DNA of 64,000 nt from Hyaloperonospora brassicae (Eukaryota > Oomycota > Peronosporomycetes > Peronosporales > Peronosporaceae): positions 124,001 to 188,000 of the forward strand of contig CANTFL010000634.1 in the NCBI GenBank assembly GCA_947650285.1, in the 5' to 3' direction. The notes under the pieces are model-generated. The model made no database searches, was not told the DNA's origin, and was given only the letters and a program-made list of their open reading frames with translations. The position numbers were made by a program, and so were the translations under genes. Positions 48,277 through 58,361 of the stretch are shown here, one piece after another; within the stretch, counting starts at the first letter, position 1; each line of letters opens with the position of its first letter.

Positions 48277-50264
48277 CAGATATCTCACAGTTAGAGAGCG
48301 CGATTTGTCCATAATATTTCGCTGTGTCCTTAAGATCGAAATCAACTTAAAAGACACCACTTCGTTTCTGTTAGGATATGATTGAAAAAAACACTAGGAA
48401 TATTATATAGGAATTGGATAATTGGATAAGGTTTCTGGAAAAGTAAGAAATGAAGAAAAATGTAGAAATCTTAGTGATTTAACATATTAAATATCAGTTT
48501 CATTTTTGCGTGCTATTAAGTGCTGTTAGTTTTAGTATGGGCTACCGATCTTACTCGTTCGGGAAATAATCGGTGATTTGCTGCTGATGCATTCTCTGGT
48601 TAAGCTGTTGGCGGCATTTCTCGGTCAGCAGTTGTATCCCTACAATATCAATCTCGTGTGCAATATCGATCTTTGGTGCAAATAGGTACTTAGACAATTG
48701 TATTGCAGCATTCAGCGCGTCGCGATGAGTGAAGATGGGATTTTCGTGTCCGTTGCTGTCGTCATCACGCGGAAATGGATCAGAGGTGGCAGTTGCATCG
48801 GATTCTGGTTCCTATCTTCCAGGATTTTGTCACACTCCTGATAGTCGTCTGCATCCATTCCATCAGAAAAGGATAGTTTGTCCATTAGATAAGCCAGGAC
48901 ACAGAGATCATTGGGTTGCACCGGCTCGTCTTGCTTACAAAGCACTGCCGCCATAACTCCCGACACGATCCCGGTGTGGATCCAACAGTGTCGAATCGTT
49001 CCAGGGCGCCCATCAGCCCACGAATTTTCACCATACAGATTGCGCTAAGAACGTCGAAATTCTTGGCCTCCGTCCCTGCCGTCACTATGTCCAGTAGCCA
49101 CTGCATGAATTGGGCCTTTTTCTTGAGCTTGATGTTGCGAATGATGCCCGCGTCCTTCGGCTGCAAATGGGAGGTTGTATTTGGCGGAAGGAAGTGAATG
49201 TGTACGTATGAGAGCTCCAAATTGACATGTGAGGTCGCGTTGTCGAGCAGCAGAAAAACTTTCCGCCCACTCATTTTGAGATTGAACGCTTTCAACCAAT
49301 TTGCAAAGATGCCCGCTGTCATCCATGACTTTGTATATGTTTGGAAGTGGACGGGTAGCTTAGACACTTTCAATGGCTTTGCAGCAACGGGGTTTTAGGG
49401 ACTTGCTGATCACGATAGGGCCCCGTTTCTCAGTCCCATTCATATTGGAGCATAGCCCTATCGAAATGCGCGATTTATCTTGTTTCTTGCCACTCAAAGG
49501 CATAGTTGTATGAGCCCGCGAATTCATCATGCGATAGAATAGACCGGATTCATCCATATTGAAAACATCGCACGCCGCGTAGCCGTCGATAAGGGTCCGG
49601 AGCTTCTGGCGCCGCTGGTGAACGGTCTCTAGCTCGACTGAGGCAGCCTTTCCATGCAGTCGATATGACATGATGCCGTATCAAGCTTTGAACCTCGACA
49701 CCCACGAAAGCGAGAGCGTCGTCGTTACACCTGCGTTCTCGAGCAGTTGATTGGCCTTCTGGTGTAGGATGAAGTCGGTCAACGTGACTTTACTTTGAGT
49801 GTCGAGCACGAAATGGAACAGCGCTTTCTCAACCTCGGCATGTCTGTTTCTGATGCCGTTTGGCTCTGGGAATGAGGGTGACAGGAATGTCCTCGCTCAG
49901 AATTCTGCTGATCGTGAACCGTGCAACACGGACTCCAAATTCTTTCAGCGCCCATCGACAGAGATCGGCTTGCGTGAGTCCAGGGTTCTCTCGCTGGTGT
50001 ATTTGTAGAGCTCTCTTCTGAAAGACGGAAAGGTGCGTCTGGGGCGCCGTTCGTACGTCGTGTTTGTCTGCGGAGGTGTTCGAAAACTGCGAATTGTCCT
50101 TGCGTGGAGATAGACGGGTGGCGGGCGTCACTTCGTTCTTTTGTTCAATATCTGTGCGATAGAAAAAATGCACTAAAAATATGTATGTGTTTTTGTCCAG
50201 TAAAATGCGGTTTTAAAACTGTATTGGTCTTTTAACCGTGGTCACTCTAACTGTGAGCTATCTG
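48277..50264. mobile_element. pogo/Tigger-type (Tc1/mariner superfamily) DNA transposon, complete ends
   Basis: The left end CAGATATCTCACAGTTAGAG (48277-48296) is matched by the inverted right end CAGATAGCTCACAGTTAGAG (50264-50245). Both are flanked by TA (48275-48276 and 50265-50266), the target duplication of this superfamily. The 1,988-bp element encodes a CENP-B-like transposase on the minus strand, now broken. Ends and target site are direct observations. Confidence 0.88.
48712..50173 (-). pseudogene. CENP-B/pogo-like DDE transposase, inactivated
   Basis: The N-terminal helix-turn-helix region lies at 50173-49829 (LSVFQKRALQIHQRENPG...FTISRIL). A CENP-B type second HTH follows (about 49825-49690, SKVTLTDFILHQKANQLLEN). 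The DDE_1 core runs from 49671: first Asp in FNMDESGLFY (49554-49552), second in LLLDNATSH (49244-49242), third in LQPKDAGIIRN (49154-49152), giving DD30D spacing as in pogo relatives. All three Asp are kept. An in-frame TGA at 49683-49681 and a frameshift near 49370 kill it; an Asp/Glu-rich tail lies in another frame at 48966-48712. The likely ancestral codon at the TGA is CGA (Arg). Confidence 0.88.
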
Positions 50265-50628
50265 TACATGGAAACCTTATGTGCACTTATGTGCCGGTAA
50301 GCAATGCAATCGAGCGTTACACTTTTTGTGTGTAAAAAAAACTATTTTAACGTAGATAGTTACAATCTCCGTACCACCGCTTCTATATTCTTACTTGAAT
50401 TAAATCAGACCGTAGATACACTTGCCCAATTCCTGCTTGCAACCGTATGCATGCGTTTGCGTCATCGCTTTCTGCTTTATAATTTATATTCGTCAATGCG
50501 CAGATAGGCATAAACCAGGATCGGAGATATGACTTTAACGGTGTAATTGCTCATGTTTATCTGCCACACAAATAGGTTGAGCATATCTGCAGAAATAATT
50601 CTATATATACATGTTATCGATTTGTCTG
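50265..50628. other. Spacer, no gene seen
   Basis: AT-rich sequence between the pogo element and the LTR-like start. Nothing recognised. Confidence 0.5.
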
Positions 50629-50730
50629 TGTAACGGGGTCAGCCACTTTCTCTGTCTCTTGTAGCAACAAAATGTATTTGTGACGATAATCGACAAAATG
50701 ATGTTACACAATAGTGTCATTCTGGGTCAT
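50629..50730 (+). repeat. LTR-start-like fragment (TGTAACGGGGTCA)
   Basis: TGTAACGGGGTCA at 50629 is identical to the proposed 5' LTR start of the Gypsy element at 54515. About 80 bp further both have a TTACA followed by similar bases (TTACACAATAGTGTC versus TTACAACACAGTATC). It is probably the beginning of a decayed LTR of a related family. Extent beyond 50730 is unclear. Confidence 0.4.
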
Positions 50731-51587
50731 ATAAGCAAGTGCTGATTCTGACCCAATTTTTGCGCAGTTCCAGCTAATGGTAGAAAATTCGCTTTTGCAT
50801 TACGAATGGGCCGCCTCTACTAATCTTTTGAAAGCATCAAGCGAGGGGCGATCAGTTGTCTGCAGATACAGGCACAGCTCAGCATTTAATGACATAGCTG
50901 CATCTTTTTTTAGGTACACCATCAAAAAATGAAAATAAAGATTGAATGTTTGACTTTTCGGACATTTAAGCTATACAAATAAAAATACGGTATTGGTAAA
51001 ATCTTATGATCAAACGGGGTAACAAACACGGCATGACATCCATTGACACTTCTTGAAGGCATGTGTAAGGCAAAGCGCTTCAGAAGTTTTGAAAAGATAG
51101 ATGGGTTGGACAGTTGGGATTTTTTGTTTTGTCTCATTCGCTCGCTAGGGTGGAAGGCACGGTGCCCTACGCCATATAAATTTCAAAGGTGATATGGATA
51201 AGCAACGTCGTGATCAAAGAATTCGCACCTATCAATCAGACCTTGATGCTGCATCTACCAAGCGTTAATAATAAGCATTAGTCTCAGAACTACAAAGAGT
51301 CAATGTTCTGTGAACTGCCGGAGGTATCACGGCACGTGAACACGTTTGTCTAGCATCGTTCTGCTAACCATTGGCTACATCGCTCTTGTTGCTCGATTTA
51401 ATGTCGTACACGACAGATTACCGCATGATATATTCAGCTGCATGGTACGCTTTCTTTTTCTAATGTTATCGCGTAGTAGAAAGCGAGAGGTATACGAATC
51501 GAAGGTTTATGTACATCATCGACAGGTTTACATAAAAATGTTAATCTACAGGTAAAAGGGTAGTACATCACGGACCGTTATAAGTGC
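50731..51587. other. Spacer, no supported gene
   Basis: Short frames on both strands, none with a motif. Confidence 0.45.
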
Positions 51588-54070
51588 GGATCAGACTACT
51601 TATCAACCACCGAATTTATGTCGCTCACAGGTTTAGTGCGGACCAAATTATTAACGAATCCGCACTAATCATGGGCTTGCAGATTTTGTATAGACCGCAC
51701 TAGTTTTGAATGCGGAGAATTAGTGTAAATTTATAATGACCGAAAGAGCGCAGTATGTAATTATGTATTTGGCAACACAATTAAAAGCCCAGTTGTTATG
51801 ACTTTTGGCAAAAGCCAAGGGCGATATAAAGTTGAAACGCTTAAAAGAAGGTAAAATGGAAAATGAAATATCATCCAGATAGGTCCTTAGTTCGTCTCGT
51901 TGTACTACTTTAACTCATCAATATCGACTCTACGATATCAGTAACAAAACGATAAGTCGATCCCATCGTTACACATATTCATGCAGTGTCTTCCTTGCCA
52001 TGTGTACATTATTGCCACATACAACGACATTACCAATACGTTAAAACGGGAAATCCATAGTAGTGGGTGCTATATTTGCCTATAATTTGTAGCAGTTCCG
52101 GCGTCGATTGCGATTCGTGCCATCGACCACTGACATCTAGTGCCATGCCACAACAAATCACAGACTCACGAGCGTATGTCAAACCGCAACTGTCGCGCAT
52201 CCCGTTTACGGCGCGTACGGCTGTGGCGGAGAGTTCCAAGAAGAAGCGTTTGCCCGAATTATTCAGCTTTCTCGACCAAAAGCCGTTTTTACGCACATTG
52301 TCTGTCCAGTCGCCTTTTTTATCATGCGCATTGGATCGACCTGTTATAATCGGGTCTATTTTTCCTGGATTTTTTAGATAACGAAAGAGCCGGCAGGTTG
52401 AACAGGATCGGTCTCGCAGGGTGAAAAATAGCAAAATTTAGTGTTGGTCTTAAAGAGAACATCACGTAACTTTGGACTGTCGTTGTGGTCGGCACAGTTG
52501 CCTACATATATTACAGTTCTTCGTCCAGCACTACCTTTCTTGAATGCGCTTGTCCCCACACCGTTGAAGAAATGCCTGTAATGGGTAAAAAATATAATCA
52601 ATATGGAGTATTGTCGATAATGTATGATACATGAGACACCAACCATTTTATCATTCCAACCTTTAGGCCCAGATAGTAATAAAGCACCATGTACATCGTC
52701 TTAGAGGTCATTTTTAGGGTATGATCGGCTTGGATTATGTAACAGCATCATGTGTGCACCAATTTGCGCATGTGAAACGCCCGTGATGTAGACCATCACG
52801 GTCACCCCGATACCACCCGACACAGTATCGGTGTATAAAATCTCTATATCACTACGAAAACCAAGTGTACGACCGTTATCGCAGTTTATCACGAATTAAG
52901 TTTCTTCCATATAACAAAGAGGTCCTTGTTCAGGTCTCCTGACTCGAAACCACGGCGTGCCTCGCCCATATGGTGCGCATCCGTTTTCTCAATATAGTCC
53001 TTCTTCGCGGCGCTACCAATAAGCTTCCCGGTTTGTTCCCGATGGACCATGCATAACACCTCCTATTACAGCAAACCAATTCAATCAATTAAAATATTTA
53101 TGTACAATTGTAAAACGACTATATAAAATGAACTGCTAAACCTATCGTGTCGTAATTTTTTCGACGATAGGTTTATCGTCGAACGGATCAATGAATTGGG
53201 AATTTTATGATGGCGCATTGTTCGTGACAGTGCAAACAAAATGACCGATTAGGGCTGGATACATTTTGACTTTAGCGGCCTTAACCTGCATGAAGTCCGA
53301 CATCAATTCGACGTACAGGTAGGATACCCATTCAGATCGGCGCCTTCCTCAGCCAGTAACAGCCTTAAGGTTTAACCTCTTTCGCACTAATGGCACAACT
53401 GCTGATATAAATTTTGGATCTGTACCACTTTATTCACCAACTTAAACGCGCATATTCCATCAACATGTGGCTTTAAAATGATTGGCATGCATCCAGTAAA
53501 TGTCAATACCATTGTCTATTGAAGCTCATTTTAACATACCTTGTAGTTTCCGCGGAACTCTGAGTGAAATTTGGCGATCTCGTTAAGAATCAAGCCTTGT
53601 TCTTCGTTCTGATGTGCATCAATTTTAATCCGATTGATCACAGTGAGCCGCGACGATATCGATACAGCCGGTTGAAGCCCGCGCTTGCGCTTGTTGACGA
53701 GATAATCATCTTTATTGTGATTCCCATATTTATCTTCTCTATTCTCTCTACTACATCTTCGTTGTCATCAAGTCCCTTGTCATCGACATCGCCTGCTGAG
53801 GAATTAGCGCCGGCAGTACGTTCAAGTGCAGCGTTATTCAGAGATGGAGAGCTTAACGCCGCGACACTGTTTGAAACCACCATCAAAGCACTTACACGGT
53901 CAAAATCGAAATGCGAATGACGTCATTTTTTTGTCCAGTATATTAATCACGAATTTTGTGAAGTCCGTGCGATATTCGCACTATTTTTCAGCCTCATAAT
54001 TTGTCACTATCTCGATACATATATCGATGTGGACCGCACTAATTTAGAACCAAACTAATTCTTATCCACA
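51588..54070. mobile_element. Second CENP-B-type DNA element with repeated TTAGTGCGGA ends
   Basis: Variants of TTAGTGCGGA in both orientations cluster left of the transposase relic (about 51588, 51633, 51657, 51686, 51705) and again to its right (about 54030, 54057). They look like terminal and subterminal repeats of one element. At 51633-51668 two copies form an inverted pair (TTAGTGCGGA...TCCGCACTAA). Exact ends and target duplication could not be fixed. Confidence 0.5.
52030..53920 (-). pseudogene. CENP-B-like DDE_1 transposase relic with two catalytic Asp changed to Gly
   Basis: Minus-strand pieces: an N-terminal Ser/Asp-rich part (53886-53638, DDKGLDDNEDVVERIEKI); a first catalytic patch EILYTDTVSGGIGVTVMVYI (Asp at 52829-52827); RRTVIYVGNCADHND (52520-52475); DPVQPAGSFVI (near 52410-52374); and KRFFLELSATAVRAVN with YARESVICCGMALD (52255-52110). 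In this DDE_1 lineage the second and third patches normally read YVDN and QPAD; here both Asp are Gly (52502-52500 and 52391-52389). Frames change several times, and a TTACAG acceptor at about 52580 suggests an intron. Family recalled from memory of related transposases. Confidence 0.75.
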
Positions 54071-54514
54071 CTAATTACGAAAATCAAGGCAGGTTCTTCT
54101 TTTTAAACTTAAACAACATCCTGGTCCTAAGCACGTGATCGAATAGTATATATGGAGTCGCCGCGAGCTTTTTATCATTACTGGACAATATTTGACCTCT
54201 CATGCGAAGCCGTACACGTTTACCAATAAAGCGATGCTAATTCACCAAAGCGAAAATATTTCCAGCAGCTTTGGGCTGCTGTTATTATACATTTGTTTGC
54301 AGTACTTAAATTTGATCAAAGCAGTAGACAAGAAAAACTAACCTTGAGCAAGGCCGTGCATTTATTATAGATGAATGGTGAGATAGCGGTTGACATTTCG
54401 ACATGAACATGACTTTCGACATCTTCAATTACACCAATAGGTCGCGACTTGTTTCGCCGAGCGAATAGTGTATAGCTATAAATTTATTTGCCAGCGATGC
54501 TTCAGTCTCCTCTT
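54071..54514. other. Spacer between the CENP-B-type element and the Gypsy LTR
   Basis: AT-rich sequence, no gene seen. Confidence 0.5.
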
Positions 54515-55104
54515 GTAACGGGGTCACACGTCGACTGGTAGATTCCAATAGGTGTGGTACACACAAGGGATGGGCTCCCTTTAAAGTAATATTACAACAC
54601 AGTATCACTTGTTGAAGACTGGTGTCTGTCAACCATTGACTACGAGATTTTTTCAGAGTTTTATTTTGGACATTAGCGAGTAGATTAATTACGTTGTTCT
54701 AAGGTGTTCTTTTAGGTTAAAAGAAGAAATAAAATTCAGTTCCCATTTTGATCAACAAAAGACACGTGCCTCTCTGAGGCGTCTTGCGATCGTTAAGGAG
54801 GTAGCAACGCCTTGTTAAGGCAGCTACTCCTTGTGCACTCAGTGCGTTTGATTCTTTGAATCGTTTGGTCCCCCTGGAACAAGGACCGTAAGCTCTCTGA
54901 GCTTGTTGATTCTTTAAATCGGGTTCTTTATACCAAACCTTAGCTATCGGAGCTGTTGACTCTTTGAGTCGGGTTCGTAGAACCAAAGTTGCTCATTGAG
55001 CGTTAAGTCTTCCTCTGAGTCAAGGAGATGTGTGGCTCCGCTAAACTTGGTAGCACTTGTATTCAATATACGCCTGAGTCAATAACGACTGATCCTTTGT
55101 GAGG
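54515..55104 (+). promoter_or_regulatory. Proposed 5' LTR and leader of the Gypsy element
   Basis: The region runs from TGTAACGGGGTCA to the gag ATG at 55105. The LTR/leader boundary and primer-binding site could not be fixed. From about 54768 it carries a dense array of short palindromes (separate entry). A promoter is expected here but no core element is identified. Confidence 0.5.
54768..55001 (+). repeat. Array of short 5+3+5 palindromes (RNA hairpins) in the Gypsy leader
   Basis: Perfect or near-perfect short hairpins follow each other: GCCTC-TCT-GAGGC (54768-54780), GCCTT-GTT-AAGGC (54809-54821), GCAC-TCA-GTGC (54835-54845), GATTC-TTT-GAATC (54850-54862), GGTCC...GGACC (54867-54887), AGCTC-TCT-GAGCT (54891-54903), GATTC-TTT-AAATC (54908-54920), AGCT...AGCT (54942-54954), GACTC-TTT-GAGTC (54958-54970), GGTTC-GTA-GAACC (54972-54984) and GCTC-ATT-GAGC (54991-55001). 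Copies of the GAnTC type differ by paired changes that keep the stem. A role in RNA packaging, translation control or as a mere repeat array is open. Confidence 0.85.
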
Positions 55105-56055
55105 ATGGAGCAATCCACACCCCTTTCTGAGGACAAAAAGGTCGCGCTTGATAAGCTGACCGCGGCTGTAGGCCCAGAGTATGTGGAGTTTCTAGCTGCA
55201 CAAGGAACCAATGTGTTCAATGCACGAGTCGAGACCTTCATGCAGTATGAAACAGCCCTGTTAGGGCAGGTTCAAAACCAAGTATCGTCGGCTATACCGA
55301 CACGCTACGTGACAATGCCATCAGAAGAGGACAAACCTCTTCCCCTTCGGGTGGACGTTAAACATTACTCCGGGGAGGAGGGGGGAAACCTGACCCTCTG
55401 GATCCGTGAGATTGAGATGGCCATGAGCTCTGGCCTTATCTCACTTGGGTACCAGCGGGTCTCGCTGGCTGTCTCCAAGCTCGATGGAAGAGCGAGAGAG
55501 TGAGCTCTGACGTGTGGCACGTCGGTCGACTTGGCGTTTTCCACATGGAAATCGCTAAACTTAGACCTTTTGCGAGTTTTTGCGCCGCCTGACCAGGCTT
55601 ATCGCGTGCGTTCACGCTTCTTGTCTACCTGTCAGGGTAAGAATGAGCTAACGGGATATGTCCAAGAGGTGAGGACTCTGATGGCTGCTATGCAGTCTGA
55701 CCCTCTCCCTGAGATAGTCTGTGTGACAGTCTTCATGGAAGGTCTCCGCAATGGCGTTACCTGGACCGAGGTGTTACGGGTCCATCACTCTACTTTTGAA
55801 GAGGCGGTGAGCATCGCTCTGAATACTGAGCAGAACTTCAAGTCGGCTAGATTGAATAGAACGGGTACAACCCAAGATTTGCGAGGGCGACCTCTGCGAG
55901 CACCTCGGCTTACTGTAAGCCAGAACCGGTGGATCTCAGCTATGCTGAAGATGAAGGTGAAGCGGAGCTCCATGTTGCAGAGCAACGATAGGAAGTGAGA
56001 CGCTGTTACATGTGCGGAAGCACTAAACACTTGCGTCCCACTTGTCTTTGCTCAA
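55105..56055 (+). pseudogene. Gypsy gag (capsid and CCHC zinc knuckle), broken
   Basis: ATG at 55105 opens a gag typical of oomycete Gypsy elements (YSGEEGGNLTLWIREIEMAM). An in-frame TGA at 55501-55503 follows LDGRARE, where relatives have Trp; the frame then continues for about 165 codons through SLNLDLLRVFAPPDQAYRVR and a frame change near 55930. A CCHC knuckle, CYMCGSTKHLRPTC, lies at about 56013-56054 in a third register. Gag would form the particle that packages the element RNA. The last third is repeated by the 813-bp duplication. Confidence 0.85.
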
Positions 56056-56518
56056 GCAGCACCAGACTTCTATGAGTCGAAACCCCATCTACAACACAGA
56101 AACCTGGTATGTCACGGGGAAATGTGGACACCCAGTAGGCGCGGTGTGCACTACTGGGGTAGAACTGAGTTCTGTTACTTCTCTACGAGGTAGAGTGAAA
56201 CAGGGCTTAGCCCCACCGAGCTATGTGCCCACCATCACAGAGCGTGGATATGTGCCAAGATTGTTAGTCGCCGAGGCGATAGTTAAAGGCTTTGAGAAGC
56301 ATTGGTCGATCCTAATCGACTCCGGAGCATCATGCAATTATGCCCGACGTCGTTTCCTTAAGGGAAGTCAGCGATACGCTGGAGCGCTTAAAGCGCATGA
56401 GGGTGATTAAATCACCGTTTGATTAGCGACTGGTAGTCGCGTCACAGTGCCTGAATTTCCCTTGAACTTAGGTGTGAAGTTTTTGGACTTTGACAGCATT
56501 GAACGCTGTCTTGTCCTC
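55706..56518 (+). repeat. 813-bp tandem duplication, copy 1
   Basis: Covers the gag 3' part, zinc knuckle and protease. Copy 2 follows immediately at 56519-57331. I noticed only about four base differences. The junctions share CCTC, consistent with slippage or unequal exchange at a short homology. Confidence 0.95.
56042..56410 (+). pseudogene. Gypsy aspartic protease, copy 1
   Basis: A 122-codon frame with the retropepsin-type active site ILIDSGASCNY (Asp codon 56318-56320) near residue 93. The protease cleaves the polyprotein during particle maturation and works as a dimer. A TAA at 56408 and a TGA shortly after (about 56417, probably from CGA) interrupt it before its C-terminal part, which reads on as ATGSRVTVPEFPLNLGVKFL in the same register. 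Confidence 0.8.
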
Positions 56519-57331
56519 TCCCCGAGATAGTCTGTGTGACAGTCTTCATGGAAGGTCTTCGCAATGGCGTTACCAGGACCGAGGTGTTACGGGTCCATCA
56601 CTCTACTTTTGAAGAGGCGGTGAGCATCGCTCTGAATACTGAGCAGAACTTCAAGTCGGCTAGATTGAATAGAACGGGTACAACCCAAGATTTGCGAGGG
56701 CGACCTCTGCGAGCACCTCGGCTTACTGTAAGCCAGAACCGGTGGATCTCAGCTATGCTGAAGATGAAGGTGAAGCGGAGCTCCATGTTGCAGAGCAACG
56801 ATAGGAAGTGAGACGCTGTTACATGTGCGGAAGCACTAAACACTTGCGTCCCACTTGTCTTTGCTCAAGCAGCACCAGACTTCTATGAGTCGAAACCCCA
56901 TCTACAACACAGAAACCTGGTATGTCACGGGGAAATGTGGACACCCAGTAGGCGCGGTGTGCACTACTGGGGTAGAACTGAGTTCTGTTACTTCTCTACG
57001 AGGTAGAGTGAAACAGGGCTTAGCCCCACCGAGCTATGTGCCCACCATCACAGAGCGTGGATATGTGCCAAGATTGTTAGTCGCCGAGGCGATAGTTAAA
57101 GGCTTTGAGAAGCATTGGTCGATCCTAATCAACTCCGGAGCATCATGCAATTATGCCCGACGTCGTTTCCTTAAGGGAAGTCAGCGATACGCTGGAGCGC
57201 TTAAAGCGCATGAGGGTGATTAAATCACCGTTTGATTAGCGACTGGTAGTCGCGTCACAGTGCCTGAATTTCCCTTGAACTTAGGTGTGAAGTTTTTGGA
57301 CTTTGACAGCATTGAACGCTGTCTTGTCCTC
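56519..57331 (+). repeat. 813-bp tandem duplication, copy 2
   Basis: Nearly identical to 55706-56518. Differences noticed include a G-to-A change at 57131 that alters the protease active-site Asp codon, and single changes near 56523, 56563 and 56575. Confidence 0.95.
56855..57223 (+). pseudogene. Gypsy aspartic protease, copy 2, active-site Asp replaced by Asn
   Basis: Identical in frame and length to copy 1 except that the active-site triplet is ILINSGAS (AAC at 57131-57133 instead of GAC). This change removes the catalytic Asp. The same downstream TAA and TGA are present. The following segment (57240-57375) carries the distal protease part LDLDSRYDLILRMAWL before a frameshift. Confidence 0.85.
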
Positions 57332-57369
57332 GATTTGGATTCGAGATACGATCTCATCCTGCGTATGGC

Positions 57370-58358
57370 TTGGCTTTAACGCATGAGCCATGGATTGATT
57401 GGAGGCCTAAGACCTTAGGCGCCACGCGCAATGTTTCTAGAGAAGCTTTGGATATTCATGAGCCCACTTTTGCTAGGCAACAAAAGCGCTATTGGCGCGA
57501 GCCATTGACGGAAGATGTCAATGTGCTGGACATTGGTATGTCATATTTAATTAACTCCAATGTCCATGACATCAATATTGAGCGGAGCTCTTTCACCGTA
57601 TGTGAAGGGAGTTATACTCCGTTGAGTGATACTCGGTGTGTAATGAGTCACTGCATGCTACAGGCATGCTTGGCCTAGGGCCGTGACATCAAGAATGTAA
57701 TTCCTCTGATGTGAGTGGGGTGGCACGTGAAATTCCACCGAGTGAGGGCGGCCGAGGTGGCACCTCACTGAACGTCAGTAATGACATTGATGGCGAGAAG
57801 CCAGAGTGTTCAGGGCTAGGCCCGGATTATGTACGTAAAGTGGTACGTGTAAATTCACTGGGTGAAGTGTTCGAGTTACGTAACACTTCACCAGATGTCG
57901 TTCGAGACATGAGGTCTCTTATAGAGCGTGCTAAGATGAATAGCAACCACGGGGACCTTACTGTCCCGGACTCTAGGAGACGTAAGGATTCTTTGAGGAA
58001 ACAATCTCAGCGTCGGGTGGCAACTGGTAAGCGCCCAACGTCTAAGAAGACACGAAGTGATAATAGTAATAATACACTATATACACTTGTCAATGGGTTG
58101 ACTGGCCATATTGATGGCAATATTAGTCTCGAGACTCTTCCATACTTGGATACTCTCTTTGACCTAGACGAAATGTCTGACGGCGAATTCAGCCAAGCCT
58201 TACAGGCAGGAGAATTATCCGAGTTAGTGGTCATTCGGCCGGATAATGAGTTGAACTCATCCTCGTTATTGGACGAGTCTTTCCTTGAGGACAAAAAAGC
58301 GGTACTTGGTGCCCGTAGTGGATCTTCGATCCTTAAAGATCGTCTTAATCCGTTCTAG
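57370..58358 (+). pseudogene. Gypsy protease-RT linker region
   Basis: Two plus frames: 57370-57678 starting with the HEPWIDWRPKTLGATRN patch common to these elements, and 57711-58358, a 215-codon frame rich in Ser, Arg, Lys and Asp (SRRRKDSLRKQSQRRVATGK). The second leads to the conserved pre-RT segment. No catalytic motif is expected here. A stop at 58356-58358 separates it from the RT domain. Confidence 0.75.
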
Positions 58359-58361
58359 CCT

